Under the pieces are notes generated by a model that had not been told where the DNA came from, did not search any database, and saw nothing but the letters and a program-made list of their open reading frames with translations. DNA of 8,709 nt from Thermoleophilia bacterium (GTDB lineage Bacteria; Actinomycetota; Thermoleophilia; Gaiellales; Gaiellaceae). Position 1 is the stretch's first letter; every line of letters starts with the position of its first letter. The stretch covers positions 1-8,709 of the forward strand of contig JAICYG010000110.1 in the NCBI GenBank assembly GCA_025934335.1. The letters run 5' to 3'. Made by a program: the position numbers and the translations under genes. This document shows positions 1-8,589 of this stretch, piece after piece.

Positions 1-711
1 GCGTTTCCGCATCTTGTCGACCATCTCCCGGTCGTGCGTGACCATCAGGATCGTCGTGCCGCTCCGGTTGATGCGGTAGAGAAGCTGCATGATCCCGACG
101 GACGTGTCGGGGTCGAGGTTGCCGGTCGGCTCGTCGCAGACCAGCAGCGGCGGGTGGTTGACGAACGCGCGCGCGATCGAGACGCGCTGCTGCTCGCCGC
201 CCGACAGCTCGTCGGGGAGTGAGTTCATCTTGTGCGAGAGCCCGACCATCGCGAGCACCTCGGGCACCTTCTTGCGGATCGCCGCGCTCGACTCGCCCTG
301 CACCTTCAGCGCGTAGGCGACGTTCTCGGCGGCGGTGCGCCGCGGCAGCAGCTTGAAGTCCTGGAAGACGCAGCCGATGTTCCGGCGCAGCATCGGCACT
401 TTCGACCGCTTCAGCCGGCCGAGCTCGCGGCCGCCGACGACGATCTTGCCGTTCGTGGGCTCGAGCTCCTTCAGCAGCAGGCGAACGAGCGTCGACTTGC
501 CCGACCCGGATGCGCCGACGACGAACACGAACTCGCCCTTGTCGATGTGGAACGTCACGTCGTTCAGGGCGACGACGTCGGGCTCGTAGACCTTCGTCAC
601 CGAGTCGAAGACGATCATCGACGCCGCCGAGGGGCGGGGCGCCGGAACCGGCTCGTCGATGACGGCCGTCGGCGGGAGGGTTGTCAGCTCGGGTTCCTGC
701 ACGTCGGTCAC
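1..711 (-). CDS. ftsE: Cell division ATP-binding protein FtsE (3' end cut by window edge)
   Basis: ABC-type ATPase that partners the membrane protein FtsX at the division septum, where the pair controls peptidoglycan hydrolases. The 237 visible residues carry Walker A GASGSGKST (66-74), Q-loop Q117 in VFQDFKLLP, signature LSGGEQQR (169-176), Walker B LLVCDEPTGNLD with catalytic E194, and the switch histidine H226 in VTHD. The reading frame runs off position 1 after ...DKMRKR; by family length roughly 20 residues are missing. The chosen GTG start at 711 has AGGCGG 7 nt upstream and gives a 31-residue proline-rich extension before MIVFDSVTKVYEPD. The alternative is ATG at 618, which gives the usual FtsE N-terminus but has no clear ribosome site. 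The gene follows prfB after 59 nt, and ftsX would be expected just beyond the window. Identification as FtsE is firm; the start is less certain. Confidence 0.93.
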   Translation of the reverse strand, partial: MTDVQEPELTTLPPTAVIDEPVPAPRPSAASMIVFDSVTKVYEPDVVALNDVTFHIDKGEFVFVVGASGSGKSTLVRLLLKELEPTNGKIVVGGRELGRLKRSKVPMLRRNIGCVFQDFKLLPRRTAAENVAYALKVQGESSAAIRKKVPEVLAMVGLSHKMNSLPDELSGGEQQRVSIARAFVNHPPLLVCDEPTGNLDPDTSVGIMQLLYRINRSGTTILMVTHDREMVDKMRKR

Positions 712-718
712 TGGATCG

Positions 719-724
719 CCGCCT
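719..724 (-). promoter_or_regulatory. Shine-Dalgarno of ftsE supporting the GTG start
   Basis: On the minus strand AGGCGG lies 7 nt before the GTG at 711. It is one mismatch from AGGAGG. It favours the extended FtsE start over ATG at 618, whose upstream sequence is GC-rich coding-like DNA without a comparable purine run. Confidence 0.45.
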
Positions 725-755
725 ATCGTGGCGCCCGTGTGCGAAGAGTGCGGGA

Positions 756-761
756 AGTGTA
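756..761 (-). promoter_or_regulatory. Possible -10 hexamer TACACT upstream of ftsE
   Basis: TACACT on the minus strand fits the TAnnnT pattern of housekeeping -10 elements in high-GC bacteria and lies in the 59-nt prfB-ftsE gap, about 44 nt before the GTG. No TTGACA-like -35 is visible at 16-18 nt, so this rests on the hexamer, its position and its similarity to hexamers before secA and hpf. Confidence 0.25.
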
Positions 762-770
762 GCCCACCCG

Positions 771-1881
771 CTAGACGACTTTCCCAGCGGCCCGGGCCAG
801 CAGGTACTCCCGGATGAACGGGTCGAGCTCGCCGTCGAGGACGGCCTGCGCGTTCCCCATCTCGTAGCCGGTGCGGGAGTCCTTGACCATCTGGTAGGGG
901 TGGAGCACGTACGACCGCACCGATTCGCCGCCGAAGCCGGTGTCGGCAGATCCACCCCTCTCCTTCGCCAGCAGCGCCTCCCTCTCCTCCTCCTGGCGCT
1001 CGACGAGCCGCGCCCGCAGGACGCGCATCGCGGTCTGCTTGTTCGCCGACTGGGAGCGCTCGTTCTGGATCGCGACGACGATCCCGGTCGGCAGGTGCGT
1101 GATCCGGACGGCGCTGTCGGTCTTGTTCACGTGCTGGCCGCCCGCGCCCTGCGCGCGGTAGGTGTCGATCTTCAGGTCGCCCTCGTCGATCTCGACGTCG
1201 GAGTCGTCGGGCAGGAGCGGCGCGACGATCACCGTCGAGAACGCGGTGTGGCGGCGATGCGCCTGGTCGAACGGCGACAGGCGCACGAGCCGGTGCTTGC
1301 CGCGCTCGGCCTTCAGGATGCCGTAGGCGTTCTCGCCGGCAACGCTGAAGGTGGTCGACTTGAGGCCGGCTTCCTCGCCCGGGCTCGCCTCCAGCAACTC
1401 GACCCTGAACCCCCGGTTCGCGGCCCAGCGCTCGTACATCCGCAGCATCATCTCGGCCCAGTCCTGGGCGTCGGTGCCGCCCGTGCCGGACTGCAGCGTC
1501 ACGACGGCGTCGCCGGCGTCGTACTCGCCGTCGAAGAGCGCAGCCTCCTGCAGCTCCGCGAGCTCGCGCCGGAGCGGGACGAGCGTCGCCGCGATCTCGT
1601 TCGCGATCTCGCCGTCGCCGATCGCCGCCAGCTCACGTGCGTCGTCGTACTCCTGCATGAGGCGGCGGTAGTTGTCGAGCCGCCGCGAGACACGCGCGTG
1701 CTCGGCAGACACCTTCGCGGCCCGGGCCTGGTCGTCCCAGAATCCCGGCGCGTTCAGCTCCTCCTCCAGCGCTACGAGGCGCTTCTCGAGCCGAGCCGGG
1801 TCAAAGGTACTCACGAACCCAGTCGAGCTGGGCCCCGAGCTCCGTGAGCTGTTCCGTCAGCGTGCCGGCGTCTTCGAGCAT
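771..1881 (-). CDS. prfB: Peptide chain release factor 2, expressed by programmed +1 frameshift
   Basis: RF2 recognises UGA and UAA stop codons and triggers peptide release on the ribosome. The CDS is complement(1804..1881) joined to complement(771..1802), skipping the T at 1803; the product is 369 residues, close to 365 in E. coli. The zero frame encodes 26 residues ending VREYL, then an in-frame TGA at 1803-1801. The +1 frame continues DPARLEKRL, matching the RGYL/DYD junction of E. coli RF2. The stop-recognition tripeptide SPF is at 202-204, separating RF2 from RF1 (PxT), and the catalytic GGQ is at 247-249 in GAGGQHVN. The ATG at 1881 is the only ATG in the zero frame near the site. It overlaps the 3' end of the membrane-protein gene by 25 nt and lacks a Shine-Dalgarno, so translational coupling is likely. 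Without the frameshift, an annotator would start at ATG 1814 and lose the N-terminus. Confidence 0.95.
1800..1806 (-). promoter_or_regulatory. prfB: RF2 autoregulatory +1 frameshift site CTT TGA C
   Basis: The minus strand reads TAC CTT TGA C. The peptidyl-tRNA on CTT can slip to TTT when RF2 is scarce and the TGA is read slowly, so RF2 level sets its own synthesis; this mechanism is well established for bacterial prfB. Slip codon, stop codon and following C are all intact. The usual upstream stimulator, AGGGGG three nt before CTT in E. coli, is here only CGTGAG, a weak anti-Shine-Dalgarno match. Confidence 0.92.
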
Positions 1882-3479
1882 CCGGGGATCGTACCGGTGA
1901 GCGTCTGCAGCCCGCGCGTGACGCTGACCCGGAAGGCGAGCTCGACGAGCCCCGCCTGCGCCGTCCTGATTTGCGTCATCCCGTCCGGCGTCTTCGCCAC
2001 GCACCCTGCCGAGCTGCGCCAGTACGGCGACCAGCGGACACGCACGCGGTACGTCCCCGGCGCCCCGACGGCCGCGACCAGCCGCTGCGGCCACAGCCAC
2101 AGCACCGTCGCCGGGGCCGGCCCGGTGACGAGCGGCGTCGCCCCGGGAAGCTCGTAGACGGTCATGTGTTCGAGCCGCCTGACGGCGACGAGCCCGGAGC
2201 GGCCCGACTCGATCAGGCGAGCCTCGTTCCGCGAGCTGTAGTCGGGCGGCGCATCGGTCACGAGCACATAGCGCACCGCCATCCGCCTCAGCCACGCACG
2301 GTACGCGTGCGGGCCGAGCTTCGAGTCGTAGAGAAGCTCGTTCTGCGGGAAGTCGCTCTGCCGGTACCAGCCGCGCACGATCGGGATCCCGGCATCGGGC
2401 AGGTACGCAGCCGCCCAGTGCTCGGCGGTGTCGACGATCTCGACCCGGTACGACGGGCTGAGGTGCGTGCGCAGGTAGTCGATCGCGGGCTGCCAGTACG
2501 TGCGCGACGCCTCCGGGTCGGTGCCGGCGCGCGCGAAGCTCGTGAAGATCGGCGTCGTGTTCCAGATCGCCGCCAGCGCGACCGCGGGCACCACGAGCCA
2601 GACGGGTCGCCAGCGGCGCAGTGCGACCGCGATCAGCGCCACGGGCAGGGCAACGTAACGGAGGCGCTCGAGGTTCGACCCGATCGACGTCGGCACGACG
2701 TAGCCGATGAGGCACACGGCGAGGTAGATCCAGAAGACGCCACGCAGAGTGCGCGCCTGCGGGACGTCTCTCGTGACGACCAGCCCGAGCACGCCGAAGA
2801 TGAGCGACGGAGCGAGCTGCAGCAGGCCGTACGGGAAGCGGCCGCCGTCCTGGAAGAGGCGCATCAGGACGAGCTCGACGGCGATGCACGCCGCGACCAC
2901 GGCGATCTGGACGCGCACGTGGCGGAGGCTGCGACGCGCGAGCGCCACGCCGCCGAGCACGACGAGCAGGAACGCGAATCCGAGCGGGCTCGCCGCGAGC
3001 GTCAGTGCTGCGCAGAGGGCGAAGCGGCCCCGTCGGCCCTCCTGGAGCGCCCAGAGCGCGAGCAGCGCGAACGACATCGCGAGCGCGAACGGGAAGGTCG
3101 CGGCGCCGATGATCCCGACCCAGAGGACGGCGAACGTGCGGCTCGAGAGGCGGGAGACGGGGCCCCACTGCCGAAAGACGACGATGGTGAACGCGAAGGC
3201 CGCAGCGCTCACCGACGCGAGCGCGAGCACGCGGATGCCGAGCAGCGCCGCGAGCGGGTAGTAGAGCAGGCTGTAGGTGACGAACGAGTAGCGGCCCGCG
3301 TACCAGAAGTTGTTCCAGAGGGTGAAGCCGTGCTCGAGCAGGAACGTTCGCTGGTAGGCATGTGCCGCCCAGTCGATCCCGGGAGGCGCCGACCACAGCA
3401 GCACCGCAGCCAGCGTCGCGGCGAGCACCGTGGAGATCGTCGCCTCGCGCGCGAGCAGCCTTCGCTCCGCAAGGCTCAT
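1857..3479 (-). CDS. Multi-pass membrane protein resembling GT-C glycosyltransferases, function unknown
   Basis: 540 residues. About nine to eleven hydrophobic segments fill residues 14-307 (for example 14-32, 67-103, 115-145, 152-180, 190-208, 217-236, 248-264, 273-307). A mostly soluble C-terminal domain of about 230 residues follows. After the first segment comes GIDWAAHAYQRTFLLEHG, with D36 and H40 placed like the acidic loop of GT-C enzymes that use polyprenyl-phosphate sugars. The overall plan recalls YfhO-like or PTPS-related membrane proteins. The C-terminal part (about 460-525) alternates short hydrophobic strands, suggesting a beta domain. No catalytic function can be assigned with certainty. 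The ATG at 3479 lies 17 nt after the GNAT stop with only a weak ribosome site, and the 3' end overlaps the prfB start by 25 nt, so the gene sits in a tightly packed operon. Confidence 0.8.
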   Translation of the reverse strand: MSLAERRLLAREATISTVLAATLAAVLLWSAPPGIDWAAHAYQRTFLLEHGFTLWNNFWYAGRYSFVTYSLLYYPLAALLGIRVLALASVSAAAFAFTIVVFRQWGPVSRLSSRTFAVLWVGIIGAATFPFALAMSFALLALWALQEGRRGRFALCAALTLAASPLGFAFLLVVLGGVALARRSLRHVRVQIAVVAACIAVELVLMRLFQDGGRFPYGLLQLAPSLIFGVLGLVVTRDVPQARTLRGVFWIYLAVCLIGYVVPTSIGSNLERLRYVALPVALIAVALRRWRPVWLVVPAVALAAIWNTTPIFTSFARAGTDPEASRTYWQPAIDYLRTHLSPSYRVEIVDTAEHWAAAYLPDAGIPIVRGWYRQSDFPQNELLYDSKLGPHAYRAWLRRMAVRYVLVTDAPPDYSSRNEARLIESGRSGLVAVRRLEHMTVYELPGATPLVTGPAPATVLWLWPQRLVAAVGAPGTYRVRVRWSPYWRSSAGCVAKTPDGMTQIRTAQAGLVELAFRVSVTRGLQTLTGTIPGCSKTPAR

Positions 3480-3496
3480 GGGCGAAGCCTACGAGA

Positions 3497-4033
3497 TCAG
3501 TCGCTCGCGAGGCGCGACCAGATGCCCACGTCGCTCCGGAGCCCCTCCTTGAAGGCGACGCTGCGGAGAACGCCTTCGAACCGGTACCCGTTCCGCTCGG
3601 CGACGCGGCTCGAGGCGGCGTTCGCCGGGTCGATGCGCAGCTCGATCCGGTGCAGGCCGAGCGCGCCGAGGCCCCAGCCCGTGAGGAGGGCGACGGCGCG
3701 GGACGCGACGCCGCGGCCGCGGGCGGCGGGTGCGACGACGTAGCCGAGCTCGCCCTCGGCCCCGTCGAGATCGAGCTTCACGAACGCGGCGAAGCCGACA
3801 GCGTCGCCGCCGGGGTCACGGACGGCGAACCCGGCGCGCGAGCCCTCCCCCCAGCCGTCCTCGTAGCGGCCGAGCCAGCTCTCGAGGAACGCGTCGTCGG
3901 GCGAGGTCGGGATGTACGTGAAGCGGGCAGTGTCGCCGTCGGGCTCCGTCACCCAGCGCATCGCCGGTACGAGGACACGGGTGAGCGGCTCCAGCCGGAT
4001 CGCGTCGTCGTGCAGCTCGGGGTCGGGCGCCAC
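3497..4033 (-). CDS. GNAT family N-acetyltransferase, RimJ/RimL-like
   Basis: Predicted acetyl-CoA-dependent transferase of 178 residues; the substrate could be a protein N-terminus or a small amine and cannot be told from sequence. The N-terminal strand ELHDDAIRLEPL, the acetyl-CoA pyrophosphate-binding loop RGRGVAS (105-111) after the strand GELGYVV, and the helix NAASSRVAERNGY (138-150) followed by the RFEGVLR strand are typical of the RimJ/RimL branch. The GTG start at 4033 lies 8 nt after the secA stop, with AGGCG 4 nt upstream. An ATG at 4090 would run back into secA and add 19 residues (including QEVQEVPRRLRRL) that look unlike the family. The gene is probably co-transcribed with secA and the membrane-protein gene downstream. 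It is not part of the classical secA-prfB neighbourhood, so it is probably a lineage-specific insertion. Confidence 0.85.
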   Translation of the reverse strand: MAPDPELHDDAIRLEPLTRVLVPAMRWVTEPDGDTARFTYIPTSPDDAFLESWLGRYEDGWGEGSRAGFAVRDPGGDAVGFAAFVKLDLDGAEGELGYVVAPAARGRGVASRAVALLTGWGLGALGLHRIELRIDPANAASSRVAERNGYRFEGVLRSVAFKEGLRSDVGIWSRLASD

Positions 4034-4041
4034 GAGACGCC

Positions 4042-6711
<2,670 letters not shown>

Positions 6712-6730
6712 GGCCGGAGACATCCGGGAC

Positions 6731-6736
6731 AGGGTA
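6731..6736 (-). promoter_or_regulatory. Possible -10 hexamer TACCCT of a leaderless secA promoter
   Basis: TACCCT on the minus strand is followed by exactly seven bases and then ATG at 6723. A transcript initiating at the normal distance would begin at or next to this ATG, which has no Shine-Dalgarno, so a leaderless secA message is plausible. No -35 match is evident. Confidence 0.3.
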
Positions 6737-6748
6737 CCGGGTGGGCCT

Positions 6749-6763
6749 GCGGGCGAGCCCCGC
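6749..6763. repeat. GC-rich palindrome upstream of secA
   Basis: GCGGG and CCCGC form a perfect 5-bp inverted repeat with a 5-nt centre, in the 107-nt gap before secA, just upstream of the putative -10. It could be an operator or chance in GC-rich DNA. No following T-run exists, so it is not an obvious terminator. Confidence 0.3.
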
Positions 6764-6804
6764 GGCGCAAGCGTGTACCGAACCTTCACGTGGCGCTCAC
6801 ACGG

Positions 6805-6817
6805 GGCGCGCGGCGCC
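6805..6817 (-). terminator. Weak GC hairpin directly after the unknown gene
   Basis: GGCGC and GCGCC flank a 3-nt loop immediately 3' of the TAA stop at 6819-6821. The stem is only 5 bp and no U-tract follows, so at best it pauses polymerase or protects the 3' end. Confidence 0.2.
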
Positions 6818-6818
6818 G

Positions 6819-7418
6819 TTAGAGCGGCGCGGTCTCGACCTCCCACAGGTCACCGTCGAGGCGCCTTGCCCGCACCACGAACTCGGTTCCGTCCGCTGCC
6901 CCGGCCGCCTCGAGCGCGGGCGCGCGCGCGATCCGCGGGCCGCCGTCGACCGTCAGCGTGCGCCCGCCCGAGGTGACGACGAGCTCGACCTCTTCGCCGT
7001 CGAGGGCAGGTTCGCGCACGACGGTGATCCGGCGGCCCGCGACGCCCCACAATGAGCCGCTGCGGCGGACGCCCTCGGCCCGGTAGGGCGGATCGAGCCG
7101 GCCCGCGAGCGCCTCGGCGAGCGGCGAGAGGTCACTGTCTCCGCCCTCGACACCGGCGTCGTGCACCACCAGGGAACCGTCCGGCAGCGCGGCGAAGCGG
7201 ACCTCGTCGCCGCCGAGCGAAGGCGCCTCGGCGGTGGCGACGGCGTCCCACCGGCGCGCGCGCGGCACGCCGTGGATTCCCGGCTCGCCTCGCCGCTCGC
7301 CGTCCCAGCCGGGCGGCGCCGCGGGAGGCCCCGGTGACCCCGTCTGCTCGTCGAGCGTGAGCCCGCCGGCGTCCGCGAGCCGACGGTGGAGCGGCTGCCT
7401 GCGCCCGAAGAGCCGCAC
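6819..7418 (-). CDS. Uncharacterised soluble protein between hpf and secA
   Basis: I do not recognise a family. The product is 199 residues, starting MRLFGRRQPLHRRLADAGG, from GTG at 7418, 8 nt after the hpf stop and without a Shine-Dalgarno, so it is probably translated by coupling to hpf. No signal peptide or membrane segment is seen. A basic N-terminus is followed by a Gly/Pro-rich, probably disordered stretch (about 20-55). Then a domain of about 140 residues has many short beta-like runs (EVRFAALPDGSLVVHD, RRITVVREPAL, EVELVVTSGGRTLTVDGG) and ends RARRLDGDLWEVETAPL. The coding look (acidic, strong GC3, no stops, sensible domain) supports a real gene. Its place between a ribosome hibernation factor and the secretion ATPase suggests a housekeeping role, but this is inference only. 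Confidence 0.75.
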   Translation of the reverse strand: MRLFGRRQPLHRRLADAGGLTLDEQTGSPGPPAAPPGWDGERRGEPGIHGVPRARRWDAVATAEAPSLGGDEVRFAALPDGSLVVHDAGVEGGDSDLSPLAEALAGRLDPPYRAEGVRRSGSLWGVAGRRITVVREPALDGEEVELVVTSGGRTLTVDGGPRIARAPALEAAGAADGTEFVVRARRLDGDLWEVETAPL

Positions 7419-7426
7419 GCCGAGTG

Positions 7427-7774
7427 TCAGGAGGCCGCGGCGTCGTCGCCGTTGTGATCGGCGTGGCGGCGCGGCTCCATGATCCGGCGCTCGCGGTAGC
7501 GCTTCACCTGGCGCTCGAGCTTCTCGGCGAGCTGGTCGATCGAGGCCTTCATGTCCGGCGACGCCTCACGCGCCCGCAGCGTGGGCCCCTTCGTGAAGAT
7601 CGTCGCCTCCGCGACGTGGCTGGCCGCGATCGACGGGTTCCGCTGCTCGGAGAGCTCGAGCTCGACCTGCGTCTGCTCCGCGAGCTGCTTGCCGATCTTC
7701 GCGAGCTTGCGCTCCGCGTACTCGCGCATCGACGGGGTGACCTCCACGTTCTTACCCTTCACCTGAAGCCTCAT
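7427..7774 (-). CDS. hpf: Ribosome hibernation promoting factor, short form
   Basis: S30AE-family protein that binds in the decoding region of the 30S subunit and idles ribosomes in stress or stationary phase. The product is 115 residues. MRLQVKGKNVEVTPSMREY, the helix ERKLAKIGKQL and the later helix KASIDQLAEKLERQVKRYRERR give the beta-alpha-beta3-alpha fold seen across YfiA/HPF proteins. It ends in a short acidic tail and lacks the C-terminal dimerisation domain of long HPF, so it should be functionally like the short forms. The ATG at 7774 is preferred because the ribosome site GAAGGAGGT lies 6 nt upstream; the overlapping GTG at 7777 would be too close. The next gene follows after 8 nt. 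An upstream stem-loop and a TACGCT hexamer suggest its own promoter. Confidence 0.93.
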   Translation of the reverse strand: MRLQVKGKNVEVTPSMREYAERKLAKIGKQLAEQTQVELELSEQRNPSIAASHVAEATIFTKGPTLRAREASPDMKASIDQLAEKLERQVKRYRERRIMEPRRHADHNGDDAAAS

Positions 7775-7779
7775 CACGG

Positions 7780-7788
7780 ACCTCCTTC
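7780..7788 (-). promoter_or_regulatory. Strong Shine-Dalgarno of hpf
   Basis: GAAGGAGGT on the minus strand is a near-complete anti-16S match, 6 nt before ATG 7774. It is by far the best ribosome site in the window and decides the ATG over the GTG at 7777. Confidence 0.9.
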
Positions 7789-7794
7789 GGTGGT

Positions 7795-7827
7795 GGTCGG
7801 TCGACGCTCGGAGCGTAACCGACGACC
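7795..7827 (-). promoter_or_regulatory. Stem-loop in the hpf leader with possible -10 TACGCT
   Basis: GGTCG (7827-7823) pairs with CGACC (7799-7795), and ACGCT (7816-7812) pairs with AGCGT (7808-7804) around a 3-nt loop, giving an interrupted stem just upstream of the ribosome site. TACGCT (7817-7812) fits TAnnnT, so the palindrome might instead be an operator over a -10 element. The two readings exclude each other as an RNA structure, since a start downstream of TACGCT would leave half the stem untranscribed. Confidence 0.3.
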
Positions 7828-7850
7828 GGCGGAAGGCGCGTCCGTGGCTT

Positions 7851-8456
7851 TCAGGTGCGGACGGTGCGGGCGAACGTCACGACGTCGACTGTGCGCGCAC
7901 CCGCCCGACGAAGGGCGGTGGCCCCGGCGGCGGCGGTCGCGCCGGTCGTATAGACGTCGTCCACGAGGAGGACCGTGCGGGGCGCAGCGGCGACGGCGAG
8001 GTACGCATCCCGCGCGTTCCGGAGGCGCTCGGGGCGGGTCAGCACCGCCTGCCGATTGCCGCTCCCCTGGCGCACGAGGAGCGGTGCGACGGGGATCTCC
8101 CAGCGGCCGCCGAGGCACCGGGCCAGCCGCTCGGCGGGATGGTGCCCGCGACGGAGCAGCCGGTCGGGATCGGCCGGGATATACGTGATGACGTCTGCCG
8201 CCGGGCGGGCGACGATCTCGGCGACGAGCTCGGCGGCGAGGGGCGCCGCCCGGCGGAGGCCGTGCTCCTTCCACGCCGCCACGAGCGCGCGCGACGCGCC
8301 CGCATACGCGACCGCGGCACGGGCGGTCGCGAAGCCGAGGCGGCGGCCGGAGCATTCGCGGCACCGCTCGACCGGCCAGACGGTCGGTGCCCCGCAGCGG
8401 CCGCACCAGGGTGGCCGGAGCCGGCGCAGCGAGCGTCGGCAGCCAGGGCAGAGCAC
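7851..8456 (-). CDS. comF: ComF-family phosphoribosyltransferase-fold protein (start uncertain, probably further upstream)
   Basis: ComF proteins join a zinc-binding N-terminus to a PRTase-like fold and are needed for natural DNA uptake in competent bacteria; the exact biochemical role is poorly known. From GTG 8456 the product is 201 residues with cysteine pairs CPGC, CGRC and CREC in the first 36 residues, the block YIPADPDRLLRRGHHPAERL (92-111), RQGSGNRQ and the PRPP-binding motif VLLVDDVYTTGAT (162-174). The frame stays open upstream of 8456 and encodes EWLLELALPQRCVSCGASAP back to 8516. That supplies the fourth cysteine pair and the hydrophobic start typical of ComF, yet no ATG, GTG or TTG exists in that frame there. 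The GTG at 8456 has no ribosome site and probably understates the protein. hpf follows after 76 nt. Confidence 0.88.
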   Translation of the reverse strand: MLCPGCRRSLRRLRPPWCGRCGAPTVWPVERCRECSGRRLGFATARAAVAYAGASRALVAAWKEHGLRRAAPLAAELVAEIVARPAADVITYIPADPDRLLRRGHHPAERLARCLGGRWEIPVAPLLVRQGSGNRQAVLTRPERLRNARDAYLAVAAAPRTVLLVDDVYTTGATAAAGATALRRAGARTVDVVTFARTVRT

Positions 8457-8549
8457 CGGCGCCGAGGCGCCGCAGGAAACGCACCGTTGCGGCAGGGCGA
8501 GCTCGAGAAGCCACTCCCTCGACGGTACGGGCGACGCAGCGGAGAGTGG

Positions 8550-8576
8550 GTCACACGTTCGTGCCGACTGTGTGAC
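8550..8576. repeat. Inverted repeat between the nucleotidyltransferase and comF
   Basis: GTCACAC (8550-8556) and GTGTGAC (8570-8576) are perfect 7-bp arms around a 13-nt centre. A second palindrome, CACG-TT-CGTG (8554-8563), overlaps the first arm. It lies just 3' of the nucleotidyltransferase stop. No T-run follows on the minus strand, so it may be a protein-binding site rather than a terminator. Confidence 0.4.
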
Positions 8577-8589
8577 TTGTTGTCCCCAG

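Noticed and set aside
771..1814. prfB starting at ATG 1814 (MSTFDPARL) without a frameshift
   Set aside because: This ATG overlaps the slip site itself, gives a protein missing the conserved N-terminal helix, and leaves the classical CTT TGA C site unexplained.
1801..3396. Long minus-strand frame ending at the RF2 frameshift TGA
   Set aside because: Only its last 26 codons (from ATG 1881) are real, as the RF2 zero frame. The rest is an Arg/Pro/Ala-rich out-of-frame reading of the membrane-protein gene.
1971..3743. 590-codon plus-strand open frame opposite the membrane protein and GNAT genes
   Set aside because: Arg/Glu/Asp-rich low-complexity product running across a gene boundary on the other strand; a codon-bias shadow.
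6712..6818. A SecM-like arrest peptide or leader ORF regulating secA
   Set aside because: The gap of about 107 nt shows no short ORF with a ribosome site and no arrest motif.
6712..6846. N-terminal extension of SecA up to 6846
   Set aside because: The extra 45 residues overlap the end of the neighbouring gene and do not resemble SecA; the family start is at or near MDTFEK.
7774..8514. 246-codon minus-strand frame overlapping comF, starting GTG GCT TCT at 8514
   Set aside because: Arg/Pro-rich out-of-frame reading of comF; the PRTase motif and cysteine pairs lie in the other frame.
8550..8576. LexA/SOS box at the palindrome before comF
   Set aside because: Only a half-site-like CGAAC is present; the partner GTTCG half at the required spacing is missing.
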